Assembly (NCBI GenBank): GCA_045579705.1
Contig: JAZNMP010000028.1
Coordinates: 1 to 64,000 of the forward strand
Direction: 5' to 3'
Origin: Lachnocurva sp045579705
GTDB lineage: Bacteria > Bacillota > Clostridia > Lachnospirales > Lachnospiraceae
Length of the DNA stretch: 64,000 bases
The number at the start of each line of letters is the position of its first letter. The first letter of the stretch is position 1. Both the position numbers and the translations under genes were made by a program. Positions 51,136-61,377 of the stretch are shown piece after piece. The notes beneath the pieces are model-generated. The model ran no database searches. It saw nothing but the letters and a program-made list of their open reading frames with translations, and was not told the origin of the DNA.

Positions 51136-52362
51136 TTAATTAGTTTTTGCCTTATCGACTCTCTTTGCAACGATAAACAACCGTCCGTCTGTCATATACT
51201 TATTACAAGTAGAAAGAGTCAACAACTGATCATACTCCTTCATATCAACTGTAGTTCCGTACACATTTCTACTCTGAACATCATTATAGAATTCATCCCA
51301 TTCCGACTTAGTCTTTGCCTGGATGAAATTATAGTAACGATACTGATCCTCGTCCTGATAAGCTACATTTGAAAGGCAAACAGCCACTATCTCGTACTGT
51401 CTTTTTTCATATAATGTATCAAAGGATATAGTCTTATGATCTCTAAAAAAAGATTCATCCAGATAATTCTTCAGGCTGCCAAACATCATTCCACTACTCA
51501 TGTTATGTCCATAGATAATCGTATTCGTAGTAGGATTTACAATATCAGAACGGTAATCCATAAAAATACTACCATTCTTATCATCGGCTTTTTCAAAGGA
51601 ATGATTTAGATAGTATTCATTATCTTTGTCCTTACACAGAACCGGATAATCGATAGAAGTACCATCTATCTTTATCCATCCAACGAGATCTTTATTCTTC
51701 GAATAGGCCTCATTGTATTCTGGTAGAATTACGAGTGGCTTACCATCAGTGCCTTTCTTTCCAGAAACCACATTTTTCTCGCTCTTTACTGAAGCACTAG
51801 GAGCATTCTTCATCTCTGCAACCTGCTGAATACGTCTAGTCTCAATGATATCTTTAATTTCTGAATACGCAAAAATAGAAAAAGAAGCGATAGCCAGAGC
51901 CAATACCCCTATAGCAAGGTATTTCTGCTTTCTAGAAGCGCCTTCAGCCTCTTCAACCACTTTCTTGTCCTCAAGCAAGTCGACAGATTTATCCGCAACA
52001 ACATCAGCGATATAGTCAAAGAATTTCTCTCCGATAGGGCTCTTAAACTCTATTCTGCCATCTCTAATCATATTGTAGAGACGTACTGCTGCCTCAGGAT
52101 CAGAAATGTCTATATTTTTCTTGATGATTTCAATACGTTTGATATCTTCCTCGGCGTTTCTGTATTCATAATATGTTTTGAATGTATAACCGCCCACACG
52201 ATATTCACGAACCTTTTCGTCATCAGCCTCCGTACGGCCCGTTTTCTGCTCTATTGCGCGCGCAATATCAGTACTGACAATATCTGCAAAGTCAGCATCT
52301 TTTTCCTCAAAGGATGAAATAATATCCTTTTCAAATTTTTCCATAGATTCTTTTTCACTCAT
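51136..52362 (-). CDS. Class B sortase with long N-terminal extension
   Basis: A 408-residue membrane transpeptidase. The catalytic triad is H286 (IIYGHNMSSG), C386 (LSTC) and R394 (DGRLFIVAKR); the sequence around SGMMFGSLKNYLDESFF..HKTISFDT is class B in style. Unlike typical SrtB (about 230-260 aa) it has about 145 residues in front of the membrane segment (IGVLALAIASFSIFAY, about 150-166), rich in charged helices, predicted to be cytoplasmic. It sits between the PKTA wall protein and the giant repeat protein on the same strand. No Shine-Dalgarno is obvious at the ATG. Confidence 0.92.
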   Translation of the reverse strand: MSEKESMEKFEKDIISSFEEKDADFADIVSTDIARAIEQKTGRTEADDEKVREYRVGGYTFKTYYEYRNAEEDIKRIEIIKKNIDISDPEAAVRLYNMIRDGRIEFKSPIGEKFFDYIADVVADKSVDLLEDKKVVEEAEGASRKQKYLAIGVLALAIASFSIFAYSEIKDIIETRRIQQVAEMKNAPSASVKSEKNVVSGKKGTDGKPLVILPEYNEAYSKNKDLVGWIKIDGTSIDYPVLCKDKDNEYYLNHSFEKADDKNGSIFMDYRSDIVNPTTNTIIYGHNMSSGMMFGSLKNYLDESFFRDHKTISFDTLYEKRQYEIVAVCLSNVAYQDEDQYRYYNFIQAKTKSEWDEFYNDVQSRNVYGTTVDMKEYDQLLTLSTCNKYMTDGRLFIVAKRVDKAKTN

Positions 52363-52400
52363 AGAATTTATTTTAAACTAATGGGATTTACCTTGCAATT

Positions 52401-52450
52401 AAAAAAGCGGAAGCCATGCGTTCTTACGTCGCATGACCACCGCCTTTTTT
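52401..52450. terminator. Terminator after the giant repeat protein gene
   Basis: A stem built from GCGG.AGCCATGCG and CGCATGACCACCGC, with CATGCG/CGCATG as its core and T-tracts on both strands (AAAAAA left, TTTTTT right). It ends the giant gene on the minus strand, 39 bases before the sortase start. Confidence 0.82.
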
Positions 52451-52459
52451 GTTTTATCA

Positions 52460-55400
52460 TTATGGAGCTTTTGCTTCCACAATTTGTGAATATGAACTAT
52501 ACTCTACTGTTCCATTTGCTTCTTTCTTATAAGATCTCAGTCTATAGTAATAAACCTTGCCTGATGTAACCTGTGTATCTGTATAACTTGCGTAAGCAAT
52601 TGGAACTACTGCAGCAAGTGAATATGTTCCGTTTATAGTACTGCTTCTATAAACCTCATATCCATCGATATCTACAGCATTTGGATTCCAGGTAATAGTA
52701 ACCTTACCGTGCTGTGTCTCATCTTTTGTGACATTTGAAGGTGAAAGAATCTTCGTTCTCTGTTCTAATGTTCTAGGTGTTCCATAGTAGTAATTTCCAT
52801 CGTCACGATTATATACGTATGGTTTTACTTCCAGGATGTACTTGGTTCCGCCTTCCAAATCTGTAAATGTGTAATTTGTTGAAGAAGTTGTAAATGAAAC
52901 CTTGTCATCCGTTCCCTTCTTTGTAGCGCTTACAACATAACCATTTACATCGTTTGAAGCATTCCATTCCAGATAAATCTGGTGATTTGAAACGCTTGTC
53001 ACCTTCATAGCATGAGCTCTATCAGGCTCAATAGATACAGCCTCTGGATTCTCTCTAGCCAGGAAGTTAACTTCTGAGCCTTCGAAATCGCCCTTCCCTC
53101 TGATTAAGAGATAGTAATCTCCACACTCAACAGGTTCAACCGGATTACCATCCTTATCCAGAACCGTTATAGTGTAGTCTTTGCCTTCTTCCAGGCAATT
53201 GCTTCCCTTATAGATAGCTACAGTAAACTTCTGCTCATCTCCATTGTATACATATGACTTCTTCATGTTGATATCCGAAGCATTAATCATAGGATTTGTG
53301 ATATTAAAGTTTACTTCGAGGCTTCTAGTCTGATCATCCGTCTTAAAAAGAGGGATCTCAGCTTTATAATTGCCTTTATCTACCAAATCTGTAGTAGCGA
53401 TATCGCCACCCGCTGTTACTCGATAATACTTAATATTATCTTTGTCATAGCTGATTTCTGAGCCATCCGGCTGTGTAACTACGAAATTTGGTTTAATCTG
53501 TGATCCAGTGTATTCATAGTTAGGGAAGTTCTCGTTTGTAGGATCATTTACCTTCAAAGCAGAAAGGTCGCTCGTAATATCGTATTCCTTTGTCGCTACC
53601 TTTGAGAGGTATAATGCCATACTTCCATCCGTACTAGGCACGATTGTGAGACTTCCTGAAGTCTGATAGTTATTATCAGATGATTCAGTAACTATATAAT
53701 CACTTGGATCTAGTGTTACTCCACCAACTTTGACCGACTTGATTTTTTCAGCGCCAGCTGGTGTAGGTACTATTCCGTAGCCTAAGTAATAGTATTTATC
53801 AGCTTTAAGTGTAACCTTTGCATTTTCAAGTGATGCGTAGATTACGAATTCTTTCTCAAGCTCTCCTGCGTAGTTTCCTTTACCAGTAAGCTTAACGGTA
53901 GCTGTTCCTATAGTCTCATTGTTTTCATAAGAAATAGTGTAATCTCTACCTTCTACCAAGCCTAAAGTATTCGAACCATCATGTACTAATACTTCTGGTC
54001 TGATTGGTTTCTCATGTGTCCAATCATAAGGATATCTATCTGCATTTACATCTTTAACAGCATTTGGAGCATCTCTAAGTTCGAGGTTTAGTCCTTCGAG
54101 AGATTTGCCCTTAATATAGAACTTCTGATTCAATGTATCTGTACCTGTGTCATAGTCGCCCTTCATAGTGATTGCAACCATTGCAGGATTGTCTGATGCA
54201 GAAACATTTGTGTTGTTCTTATATCCGTTGCCGTTCTCGTATTCGCCCTTCTTATAGAGTTCCCAATTTGTTACATCGATAGGATTATCCTTATCAATAT
54301 CCAAATCGTAAATCTCGATTTCAGAAGTTGCAGGTTCGCCATTGTAAACTGTCTCGTACTCTCCATCAACTGATTCAAAATCTTTCAGAACTATCTTTAT
54401 AGCCTTTGAATCCTTACTTACGGTCTTTGCTTTAATATGGTAATCAAATTTCAGCTCACCATAGAAAGCTCCTGTACCGATCAGAGTAACTGTCTTCGTT
54501 CCAGCGTGGATGACATCTTCCTCTTTGTAATGAACATCATCCTTTCCAGTGTCTACAACCTTTCCAACTGTGTAGTCCACATTCTTCTCGAGTGTAGAAT
54601 TCTTATACTTAACAGAGTAGTTAAAATCATTTACATCATGAACTTTTCCGTTATAAGTAAAGTTTGGATCATTGTAATCTACTGTAGCTTTCGCTCCGAG
54701 ATCACTTCCAATATTAAACGTTACATTTCTAGTACCTGTATAGTTACCCTTACCTGTAAGAATAACCGTAGGTGCATTCTCACCATCTTTTGATGCTGAA
54801 ACAGTATTATTTGCATAAGATACGTCATAATCTGTTCCAGTCACCATATCGATAGGATCTAACGTATTTCCAGCGTCGTTCTTTCCTCTAGTGTTATAAA
54901 CTGCAGTAATATCAGCCGGAGCCACTTCATTACCGGTATAATCATACGAATCCTTTGAAAGTGATGCATCGATTTCTGGATCCGCAATATTCTTCGGAAC
55001 TATAGATACCGTCTTAGTAATCTGTCCTGTAAAATGGCTACCTTCTTTTGCAGTAATGACAAACGTATAGGAACCTACATTTGCGCTTAGACCAGCCGCA
55101 TCAATCGGAGCGACTGTATATTCTGTCCCCTGGGTCAGAGTAGAATATACTTCATTACCATCTGTATCCTTATATCCTAGGTCTACCTTTAATACAACAT
55201 CCTTCGTGCTGATTTTAGCTCCGTCGTAGATTTTTTCATCTTCGATGGTTACAGCGCCATTCTGACTTATATCTCGATCCAACAGCTGAATATTTCTTCT
55301 ATATTCATCCTTAAAGTTGCCTTTACCCTTAATCGATATAGTCTCTTTTGCATCTGCACTTACCGCAAATACCTCAACCGAGTAATCCTTATCGAGAACT

Positions 55401-58400
55401 AAATCATAATTTCCGTATTTAATCGTAATCTGAGGTAGTACCTTAATTCCAATTCCTGAATAATAAGCATCCGCAATCAAAATATCACAATCATTTAAAG
55501 AAATCTGATTAATAGAGAACTTCTCCGTTACAGAACCACTATACTGTCCGATTCCTTTAATTGTAACAGTTCCGACATTTGTTCCCGCATTTACGTTATC
55601 ACCATAAGTTAATGTGTAATCAACACCTTCAGTCAAAACTTTTGCTGTTGATCCGTATTTAACAGTAACCATAGGTGTCAACTGTGCACCAGTAAAGTCA
55701 TGATCATACGCTCCTTCTGCCGCACCATCTAACGAAATGTCTGTATTTGCATTTGTAAGCACTTTTCCAGTCAGGTTGTAGCTCACTTTTTTCTCATTAT
55801 ATGAACGCCCGCTTATAGGCTTCAACTCAACGCCAACATTTCCTATAGCCGTGTCGTTTGTATATACAACATCAAAATCTACGCCGCTCTTCAATGTTAC
55901 AGTCTGTCCATCAGCTAGCGTTAGCACAGCCTTAACATATGACGGATGGTTTGCAGCAGCATCTGAAGTGATTTCTTTTGAATAATCATCACTATTAACC
56001 CAAGGTCCATTAGCAGAATCAGCAAACTGAACGATTACATTCTTTAGGTTATATGCCACATGATAGAACTGATTTGAAGTCTGACCTACGAAATCATTCT
56101 TACCAAACAGGTAATAATCATACTTTGAAACCGCTGTCGTTGTCTGTGAATCCTGAACATCAGCATCCAGATATCTGATTTCAAAATCAGTTCCAGCTCT
56201 AAGTTCCTGACCATAATATGTAACTGTCAGGTTTGGCTTAATATTTGTTCCATTAAATGAATAAATATTGCCATTTGATTCCTGAGCATCTTTCACTACT
56301 GCATCAGCGAGATTTCCCTTCATCTTGTTAGCAATCTTTCTGGAGCCGATAAAGTAGAAATCATCATTTACTGTCTCAGCATTTCCCTTAACAGTAACCT
56401 CACCTGTTCCGATGCCCTTCCACTCTGCTGCCGTTACAGTGTAATTCGTAGCAGGTACTGTCTGCTCAACATTATTTGAATCCTTGTATTTAACAGCTAC
56501 AGTTCCTAAAACCGCATTCAGATTCTCTGGTGAATACGTTCCAGTGATATTATCAGGAGTTACTGTAAAAATATTGTCCTTCGAAATATCACCTACTACC
56601 TTAAACTTACGAGTAAGGATTCCCGTGTACTTATTCTTTCCAGTAAATACAACTGTATAAAGGCCGATTTCCTTTGGAGCAACCTCTGTAAGAGAAGAAA
56701 AATCTGTTACAGTTGTCTGATCGCCTTTATAAATAGCAACATCATATCCAGCATCAGGAGTTAATGTAATCTTTCCTTCCTTTATCGTAAAGCCTGTAGA
56801 TATATTACTTCCTGTATAGTAATACATATCTGAGCCTTCGATAGAATAACCACTATTATTAAACTCTCTAGCTGTTACCTTAAATTCAATAGTTTTTGTT
56901 CCATAGTAGTTTCCCACTACCGGATTAACTTGATTATCTCCAGTACCACTATAAGTAATCTTATAATAACCCGGAGCCATTACATTTGACTCAGCCACGT
57001 CAGTTTCAGTTCCACCCTTTACCTGTGTATATTTAATTGATGAAACCGTATAGTCTGTGCCTGATTTAAGCGCAGCACCATATTCTCTCAAAGCAAACTT
57101 TGAAATATCTATAGGATTTCCTGTAAAGCCAGTATAGAAAATGCCATTATCATCCCTAGCAGTAAACTGGTCAAAACCAGAAACTGTAGCATTCTGTAAA
57201 TCTGTCTGTGATACAGCATATCCCGGCTCAACTGTATCTGCATAGTTACCATTACCTGTAATACTAACCTTAGCAGTTCTATTTGTAGGCAATCCATTTA
57301 CATCGATATTGACCGGACTAACCGATACATCTGAAGCAGACAAAACGATTGGATCATTATTCTTTCCTAGAGCATAATATTCGAGCTTCGGGTTAGGAGT
57401 AAGTGGATCATATCCTCCTACTTGCCCCTGATGTGCATAGAAATATGTGAAAGGAGCCGAATAATCAAGTCTGGAATCCTTTGTATTTCCATCAGATAAA
57501 GCTACTATACCCTGATCGCCACAAAAATATGAGCTAGCATCAGTAAGTTTATTCTTCTCAATTACGGCATTTGTACTACCGTTTACTGCCACAAAACTCA
57601 GTCTGCGAATCGTGTACTTGAATGTTGTGCTTCCATAGTAAGATTCACTGCCAGATTTCGCATTCACTGTAACCGTGATAGTCTCGCCGGCATTATAATT
57701 ATCTGAATCGTAACTAAGCTCGTAGTCTGTACCTTCTTTGAGGACCTTTGTCTCAGTTCCAACCAGCATCGTGATATATGCCTTAGGACGATTATTTCCG
57801 ATATATGGAATTCCGAATGCTCCGGAACTTAACAACGAATAACCGATGCTCGTATCGCCAGGATTCTTAAGAGCGATATCAGCGTTAGACATCGCCTTAC
57901 CTCTCTCGTATTCCATCACATCAGTTTCGCCCGTGTAGTTACCGATACCTACCACCTTCATGTGGTGGATACCTGCAGCACTGGACCACTCAGAAACCTC
58001 TTTGCCATCTGCATCAACAGGCTGTACTTTGTAGTCCTTATCAACTTTAAGCGTAGTAGCCAGTCCTGAAGTTTTGTCTACAACTTCAAATACCGGTTTC
58101 GCAGTATCAGTTGTCTCAAATCCCTTTTGCGTAATCGAAATATCTTTGTCTACGATGTTTCTAGGCTTAATCTTGTAAGAAATCATCGCCATAGAACCAG
58201 CATAGCTTCCAACACCGAAGACATTTATTACCGCATTATCACTAGCATTTCTATTTACCACAGAAACTGTATAATCAGTTCCTCTTGAAAGTGTATTTCC
58301 TGTTCCGTTATCTACGATTACGATTTCAGGTAGAGCAGCTGAAGCATATGTATATGTATCCTCATAATCAGATGTAAATCTTACTGTTCCACCTGAAAGT

Positions 58401-60400
58401 GAGCTTTCATCTACAGATGCAGCCTTTCCAGCAACTGTAACTGAAAGATTATCAAACTTTCTCTTTGTGACACTAAACTTAACATTTAATGTTCCTTCGA
58501 GATTCTTTGCGCCTACAATCTTTAGGTTCGCACCATTGTTTGAGACCTTTACATTATTTGAAGCAGTTACTGTTGCATTGTCTTTCAACTTTGAGTCAGT
58601 TGAATCAAATACTTTTTCACCATTATTGTAAATAACTACATCCGGAACTATAGGATTTCCTGTATATGCGTATTCAGTCTGATATCTAACCACAACTCCA
58701 GTATTTACATCAGAAGCTGGATTTACATTTGCTGATGCGATGCTCAGTTTCAAAATATCAAATGTAGTTTTAAGAGTTCCGGTATAGTTTCCTTTTCCGG
58801 CAATTGTCACTTTTGCCTGACCAGCATTTTTGTTATCGCTGTATTTAACTGTATAATCAACATCTTTAACCAGGTCATCACCTGCAGAAGTTGCCTTAAC
58901 AGAGATTGCGCCATCATCTGGAACGATTTCTTTACCGTTGTTGTAAATATATGTTCCAGAAACTGAAGCTGTACCATCTGAGAGATCCAATGGATTAATC
59001 TTGTAAGTTACTGTAACTTCTTTGCCGGCGTAATCTCCCAAACCTTTGATATGCGCCGTAGCTGTACCTGCATCCGTGTTGTTATCATAAACAGTCAATT
59101 CGTAATCTGTATCTTTAACCAGATTTTCACCGTTCAATAATACTGTTGGATTAATCGTCTTTGCAGTTCCATCATATTTAACGCTGTAATCCGTACTGAT
59201 AGAACTACTATTTCCGTCAGCACTTACATTAGCTGCCGGAACAGTATATAGTTTACCATTTAAGTTTATAGAAAGCTGCCTTACGAAATCAGGAATAATA
59301 TAGTATGAAAAAACGAGCTTTCCTGAATAATTTCCCTTTCCTACGATTTCAAGCTTCGCAGAAGGAGAATCTAAATCAATATCTGCGTTATTTTTATATG
59401 TAACTGTGTAATCGTCTCCTGCAGCCAAAGTTGTTTTACCGCCGCCAGCTGCTCTCTGAAGTTTAAGCGCCAAATCACTAAATGTAATCTCACGACCTGT
59501 ATATACATACTTTTTATTGAGAACATACTTACCAGTTGTAGCGCTTGTTGCTGTTACATCTCCGATACCATCAATAGTCAACTGAGAAAAAGCTGTTCCA
59601 GCGCTATACTTTGCATCATATCCATTCTTGAATGTAGCTGTCAGATTTTCTTTATCAATTACAAATTCAGTTGTAAGTGTTCCCGCGTATTTATTTCCAC
59701 GACCTGTCAATGTAACTGTCGCAGTTCCCGCTTTTGTATTATTGGAATACTTAACGTCGATATCTGAAAAAACATTCGCAGGACTCGCATCACTTTTTTC
59801 AATAAGTACACCTGCTTTATTATACAGAGAAACAACAGGCTCCAAGGCTTCACCTGTATACTTCTGAGTTGTCTCTACTCTAGCTTCAAATACTGATGAA
59901 AGCTGAACTGCATTTCCTGCACTGTAACTGCTAGTTACAGTTCCAGCATCTACTGTTCCCTTATAATTATTAATACCTGTTACAGTTACGGTATATGTAA
60001 CTTCGTCATTTCCATATACCGGATTAGAACATACAGCATTAAAGTCTGTTCCCTGCTTCAGAGTTCTTCCACCCACAACGAGGTCATTAATAGTAACTGT
60101 TCCATCTGCTGTAACTACCTTAGTAGCTGCATTTACTTCATCTGAAGTAATCTCTGTCGCTGAGATTGTAAACGGAAGTGTAGTTTCAAAACCAGCATAA
60201 TTACCTGTTCCTCGAACAGTTACTGAACCTGTACCTACATTTGTGTTATTGGAAAAAGTTGTTGTATATCCATTCTCTGCACCTTCAGTCAAGGCACTGT
60301 CTGCAACAACTTCCAATCCCAAATCAGTTCCTGAAATAGCTGTTCCCTTATAATCCACTGTTGAATTTGCAAGAGAAGCACTAACTATATAAATCGTAAT
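52460..60400 (-). repeat. Tandem divergent protein-level repeats in the giant gene
   Basis: Most of the gene encodes successive modules closing with variants of G-x-G-N/D-Y-x-G (for example GTGNYAG, GKGNYSG, GLGDYAG, GIGNYTG, GIGQYSG, GKGNFKD, GKGDFEG). I count about 24 such closings. The DNA copies are not near-identical, so the repetition is mainly visible in the protein. Confidence 0.75.
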
Positions 60401-61207
60401 CTTATTGGATTTAACAGTATTATATGTAGCTTCTATTTCAACTTTTCCAGCGGCATTACCGGTAACTACACCATCCGAGCTAACTGTTGCACCACTTCCA
60501 GACTTTGAATAATTCAAAGTTCTCTTTCTTCCTTCAGCCTGTTCATTAAGCTCAGTTGACAAATCTATAGTTTCACCAACCGCTATAGTAGTCTTTGGAG
60601 CAGAAAGAGTTATGGACGTAACATCACTAGGAAGGGAAGGCGCGTTATCCGCCAATACTGTCATAGCAACACCACTAATCGGAGTGTTATTTATATATCC
60701 GCCAGCCTTAAAGTTGTCTGCAGGATTTGGAGCATCCTGATCTGTAACAGCCAAAGCCGAGCTGGACATGTTAACTATTTCCACAGCAAAATATTCCCCA
60801 TAGCCAACTTCATATTGCTTTGGGAATGTAACTGTTGCTTTACCGCCGCTAATCTCTGCTGTTGCATCTCCACTATCTGATGCGACCGCAGTTGCAGTAT
60901 CTGCTGTATATAAATTTCCTTCTTCACGAGGCTCTGTGTTGAAATAAATATTGTAATGAATCGCAAATGATGTTTCTGTCATCGCGCTTTCCTCTACGTT
61001 AAATTCAACACCTCTAACGACCATCTTGCCGTTATTTGGCGCAGTGCTAGCAAATACCTGCTGCATAGTCGCTCCATGTACGACAGACTTTACTTCTCCT
61101 GCCGCAAAAACTCCTGGATTGATGCCTGTAGTCGCTAGTATCGTAGTAACCGCAAGTAACAGCGCCAATCCTCTTTTAAACCAACTTCTCTTAATTGAAT
61201 CACCCAT
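52460..61207 (-). CDS. Giant secreted repeat protein with Ig-like and fibronectin type III domains
   Basis: 2,915 residues. A signal peptide (about 1-36, ending VFAA) is followed by a beta-rich region, a BIG2-like Ig domain (about 195-275), then roughly two dozen divergent repeats of about 80-110 residues. Each repeat follows the scheme YTG..I.P.V.V...G..L..GTDY.V.Y.NN...G.A.V...G.GNY.G....F.I. Two fibronectin type III domains (about 2727-2820 and 2821-2915) finish the protein. There is no LPXTG-like signal, no C-terminal membrane helix and no SLH or choline-binding repeats. AGGAAGGGG precedes the ATG. Repeats are divergent, arguing against a recent assembly artefact. A surface adhesin or matrix role is inferred from architecture only. 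Confidence 0.85.
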   Translation of the reverse strand: MGDSIKRSWFKRGLALLLAVTTILATTGINPGVFAAGEVKSVVHGATMQQVFASTAPNNGKMVVRGVEFNVEESAMTETSFAIHYNIYFNTEPREEGNLYTADTATAVASDSGDATAEISGGKATVTFPKQYEVGYGEYFAVEIVNMSSSALAVTDQDAPNPADNFKAGGYINNTPISGVAMTVLADNAPSLPSDVTSITLSAPKTTIAVGETIDLSTELNEQAEGRKRTLNYSKSGSGATVSSDGVVTGNAAGKVEIEATYNTVKSNKITIYIVSASLANSTVDYKGTAISGTDLGLEVVADSALTEGAENGYTTTFSNNTNVGTGSVTVRGTGNYAGFETTLPFTISATEITSDEVNAATKVVTADGTVTINDLVVGGRTLKQGTDFNAVCSNPVYGNDEVTYTVTVTGINNYKGTVDAGTVTSSYSAGNAVQLSSVFEARVETTQKYTGEALEPVVSLYNKAGVLIEKSDASPANVFSDIDVKYSNNTKAGTATVTLTGRGNKYAGTLTTEFVIDKENLTATFKNGYDAKYSAGTAFSQLTIDGIGDVTATSATTGKYVLNKKYVYTGREITFSDLALKLQRAAGGGKTTLAAGDDYTVTYKNNADIDLDSPSAKLEIVGKGNYSGKLVFSYYIIPDFVRQLSINLNGKLYTVPAANVSADGNSSSISTDYSVKYDGTAKTINPTVLLNGENLVKDTDYELTVYDNNTDAGTATAHIKGLGDYAGKEVTVTYKINPLDLSDGTASVSGTYIYNNGKEIVPDDGAISVKATSAGDDLVKDVDYTVKYSDNKNAGQAKVTIAGKGNYTGTLKTTFDILKLSIASANVNPASDVNTGVVVRYQTEYAYTGNPIVPDVVIYNNGEKVFDSTDSKLKDNATVTASNNVKVSNNGANLKIVGAKNLEGTLNVKFSVTKRKFDNLSVTVAGKAASVDESSLSGGTVRFTSDYEDTYTYASAALPEIVIVDNGTGNTLSRGTDYTVSVVNRNASDNAVINVFGVGSYAGSMAMISYKIKPRNIVDKDISITQKGFETTDTAKPVFEVVDKTSGLATTLKVDKDYKVQPVDADGKEVSEWSSAAGIHHMKVVGIGNYTGETDVMEYERGKAMSNADIALKNPGDTSIGYSLLSSGAFGIPYIGNNRPKAYITMLVGTETKVLKEGTDYELSYDSDNYNAGETITVTVNAKSGSESYYGSTTFKYTIRRLSFVAVNGSTNAVIEKNKLTDASSYFCGDQGIVALSDGNTKDSRLDYSAPFTYFYAHQGQVGGYDPLTPNPKLEYYALGKNNDPIVLSASDVSVSPVNIDVNGLPTNRTAKVSITGNGNYADTVEPGYAVSQTDLQNATVSGFDQFTARDDNGIFYTGFTGNPIDISKFALREYGAALKSGTDYTVSSIKYTQVKGGTETDVAESNVMAPGYYKITYSGTGDNQVNPVVGNYYGTKTIEFKVTAREFNNSGYSIEGSDMYYYTGSNISTGFTIKEGKITLTPDAGYDVAIYKGDQTTVTDFSSLTEVAPKEIGLYTVVFTGKNKYTGILTRKFKVVGDISKDNIFTVTPDNITGTYSPENLNAVLGTVAVKYKDSNNVEQTVPATNYTVTAAEWKGIGTGEVTVKGNAETVNDDFYFIGSRKIANKMKGNLADAVVKDAQESNGNIYSFNGTNIKPNLTVTYYGQELRAGTDFEIRYLDADVQDSQTTTAVSKYDYYLFGKNDFVGQTSNQFYHVAYNLKNVIVQFADSANGPWVNSDDYSKEITSDAAANHPSYVKAVLTLADGQTVTLKSGVDFDVVYTNDTAIGNVGVELKPISGRSYNEKKVSYNLTGKVLTNANTDISLDGAAEGAYDHDFTGAQLTPMVTVKYGSTAKVLTEGVDYTLTYGDNVNAGTNVGTVTIKGIGQYSGSVTEKFSINQISLNDCDILIADAYYSGIGIKVLPQITIKYGNYDLVLDKDYSVEVFAVSADAKETISIKGKGNFKDEYRRNIQLLDRDISQNGAVTIEDEKIYDGAKISTKDVVLKVDLGYKDTDGNEVYSTLTQGTEYTVAPIDAAGLSANVGSYTFVITAKEGSHFTGQITKTVSIVPKNIADPEIDASLSKDSYDYTGNEVAPADITAVYNTRGKNDAGNTLDPIDMVTGTDYDVSYANNTVSASKDGENAPTVILTGKGNYTGTRNVTFNIGSDLGAKATVDYNDPNFTYNGKVHDVNDFNYSVKYKNSTLEKNVDYTVGKVVDTGKDDVHYKEEDVIHAGTKTVTLIGTGAFYGELKFDYHIKAKTVSKDSKAIKIVLKDFESVDGEYETVYNGEPATSEIEIYDLDIDKDNPIDVTNWELYKKGEYENGNGYKNNTNVSASDNPAMVAITMKGDYDTGTDTLNQKFYIKGKSLEGLNLELRDAPNAVKDVNADRYPYDWTHEKPIRPEVLVHDGSNTLGLVEGRDYTISYENNETIGTATVKLTGKGNYAGELEKEFVIYASLENAKVTLKADKYYYLGYGIVPTPAGAEKIKSVKVGGVTLDPSDYIVTESSDNNYQTSGSLTIVPSTDGSMALYLSKVATKEYDITSDLSALKVNDPTNENFPNYEYTGSQIKPNFVVTQPDGSEISYDKDNIKYYRVTAGGDIATTDLVDKGNYKAEIPLFKTDDQTRSLEVNFNITNPMINASDINMKKSYVYNGDEQKFTVAIYKGSNCLEEGKDYTITVLDKDGNPVEPVECGDYYLLIRGKGDFEGSEVNFLARENPEAVSIEPDRAHAMKVTSVSNHQIYLEWNASNDVNGYVVSATKKGTDDKVSFTTSSTNYTFTDLEGGTKYILEVKPYVYNRDDGNYYYGTPRTLEQRTKILSPSNVTKDETQHGKVTITWNPNAVDIDGYEVYRSSTINGTYSLAAVVPIAYASYTDTQVTSGKVYYYRLRSYKKEANGTVEYSSYSQIVEAKAP

Positions 61208-61285
61208 ACCGTGGTACCCCTTCCTGTAAAGTTATACGGTATCAAAAACACACTAGTGTATTAATATTTTTGCTTTTGGATTCAC

Positions 61286-61342
61286 GTAAAAAATCACAGA
61301 ATCCGCCTATTCAAACAATTTATCGGCAGAATTCTGTGATTA
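61286..61342 (-). terminator. Intrinsic terminator of the ABC exporter operon
   Basis: AATCACAGAAT.CGCC (61292-61307) pairs with GGC.GAATTCTGTGATT (61325-61341). On the minus strand it is followed by TTTTTTACG. It lies between the exporter stop (61378) and the giant gene start. Confidence 0.85.
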
Positions 61343-61377
61343 ATTAAGATTACAAATATAACTTTTTACTAAAGAAC

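Noticed and set aside
52460..61207. Long + strand reading frames opposite the giant gene.
   Set aside because: They arise from the repetitive, low-complexity composition of the minus-strand gene and show no domain or ribosome binding site.
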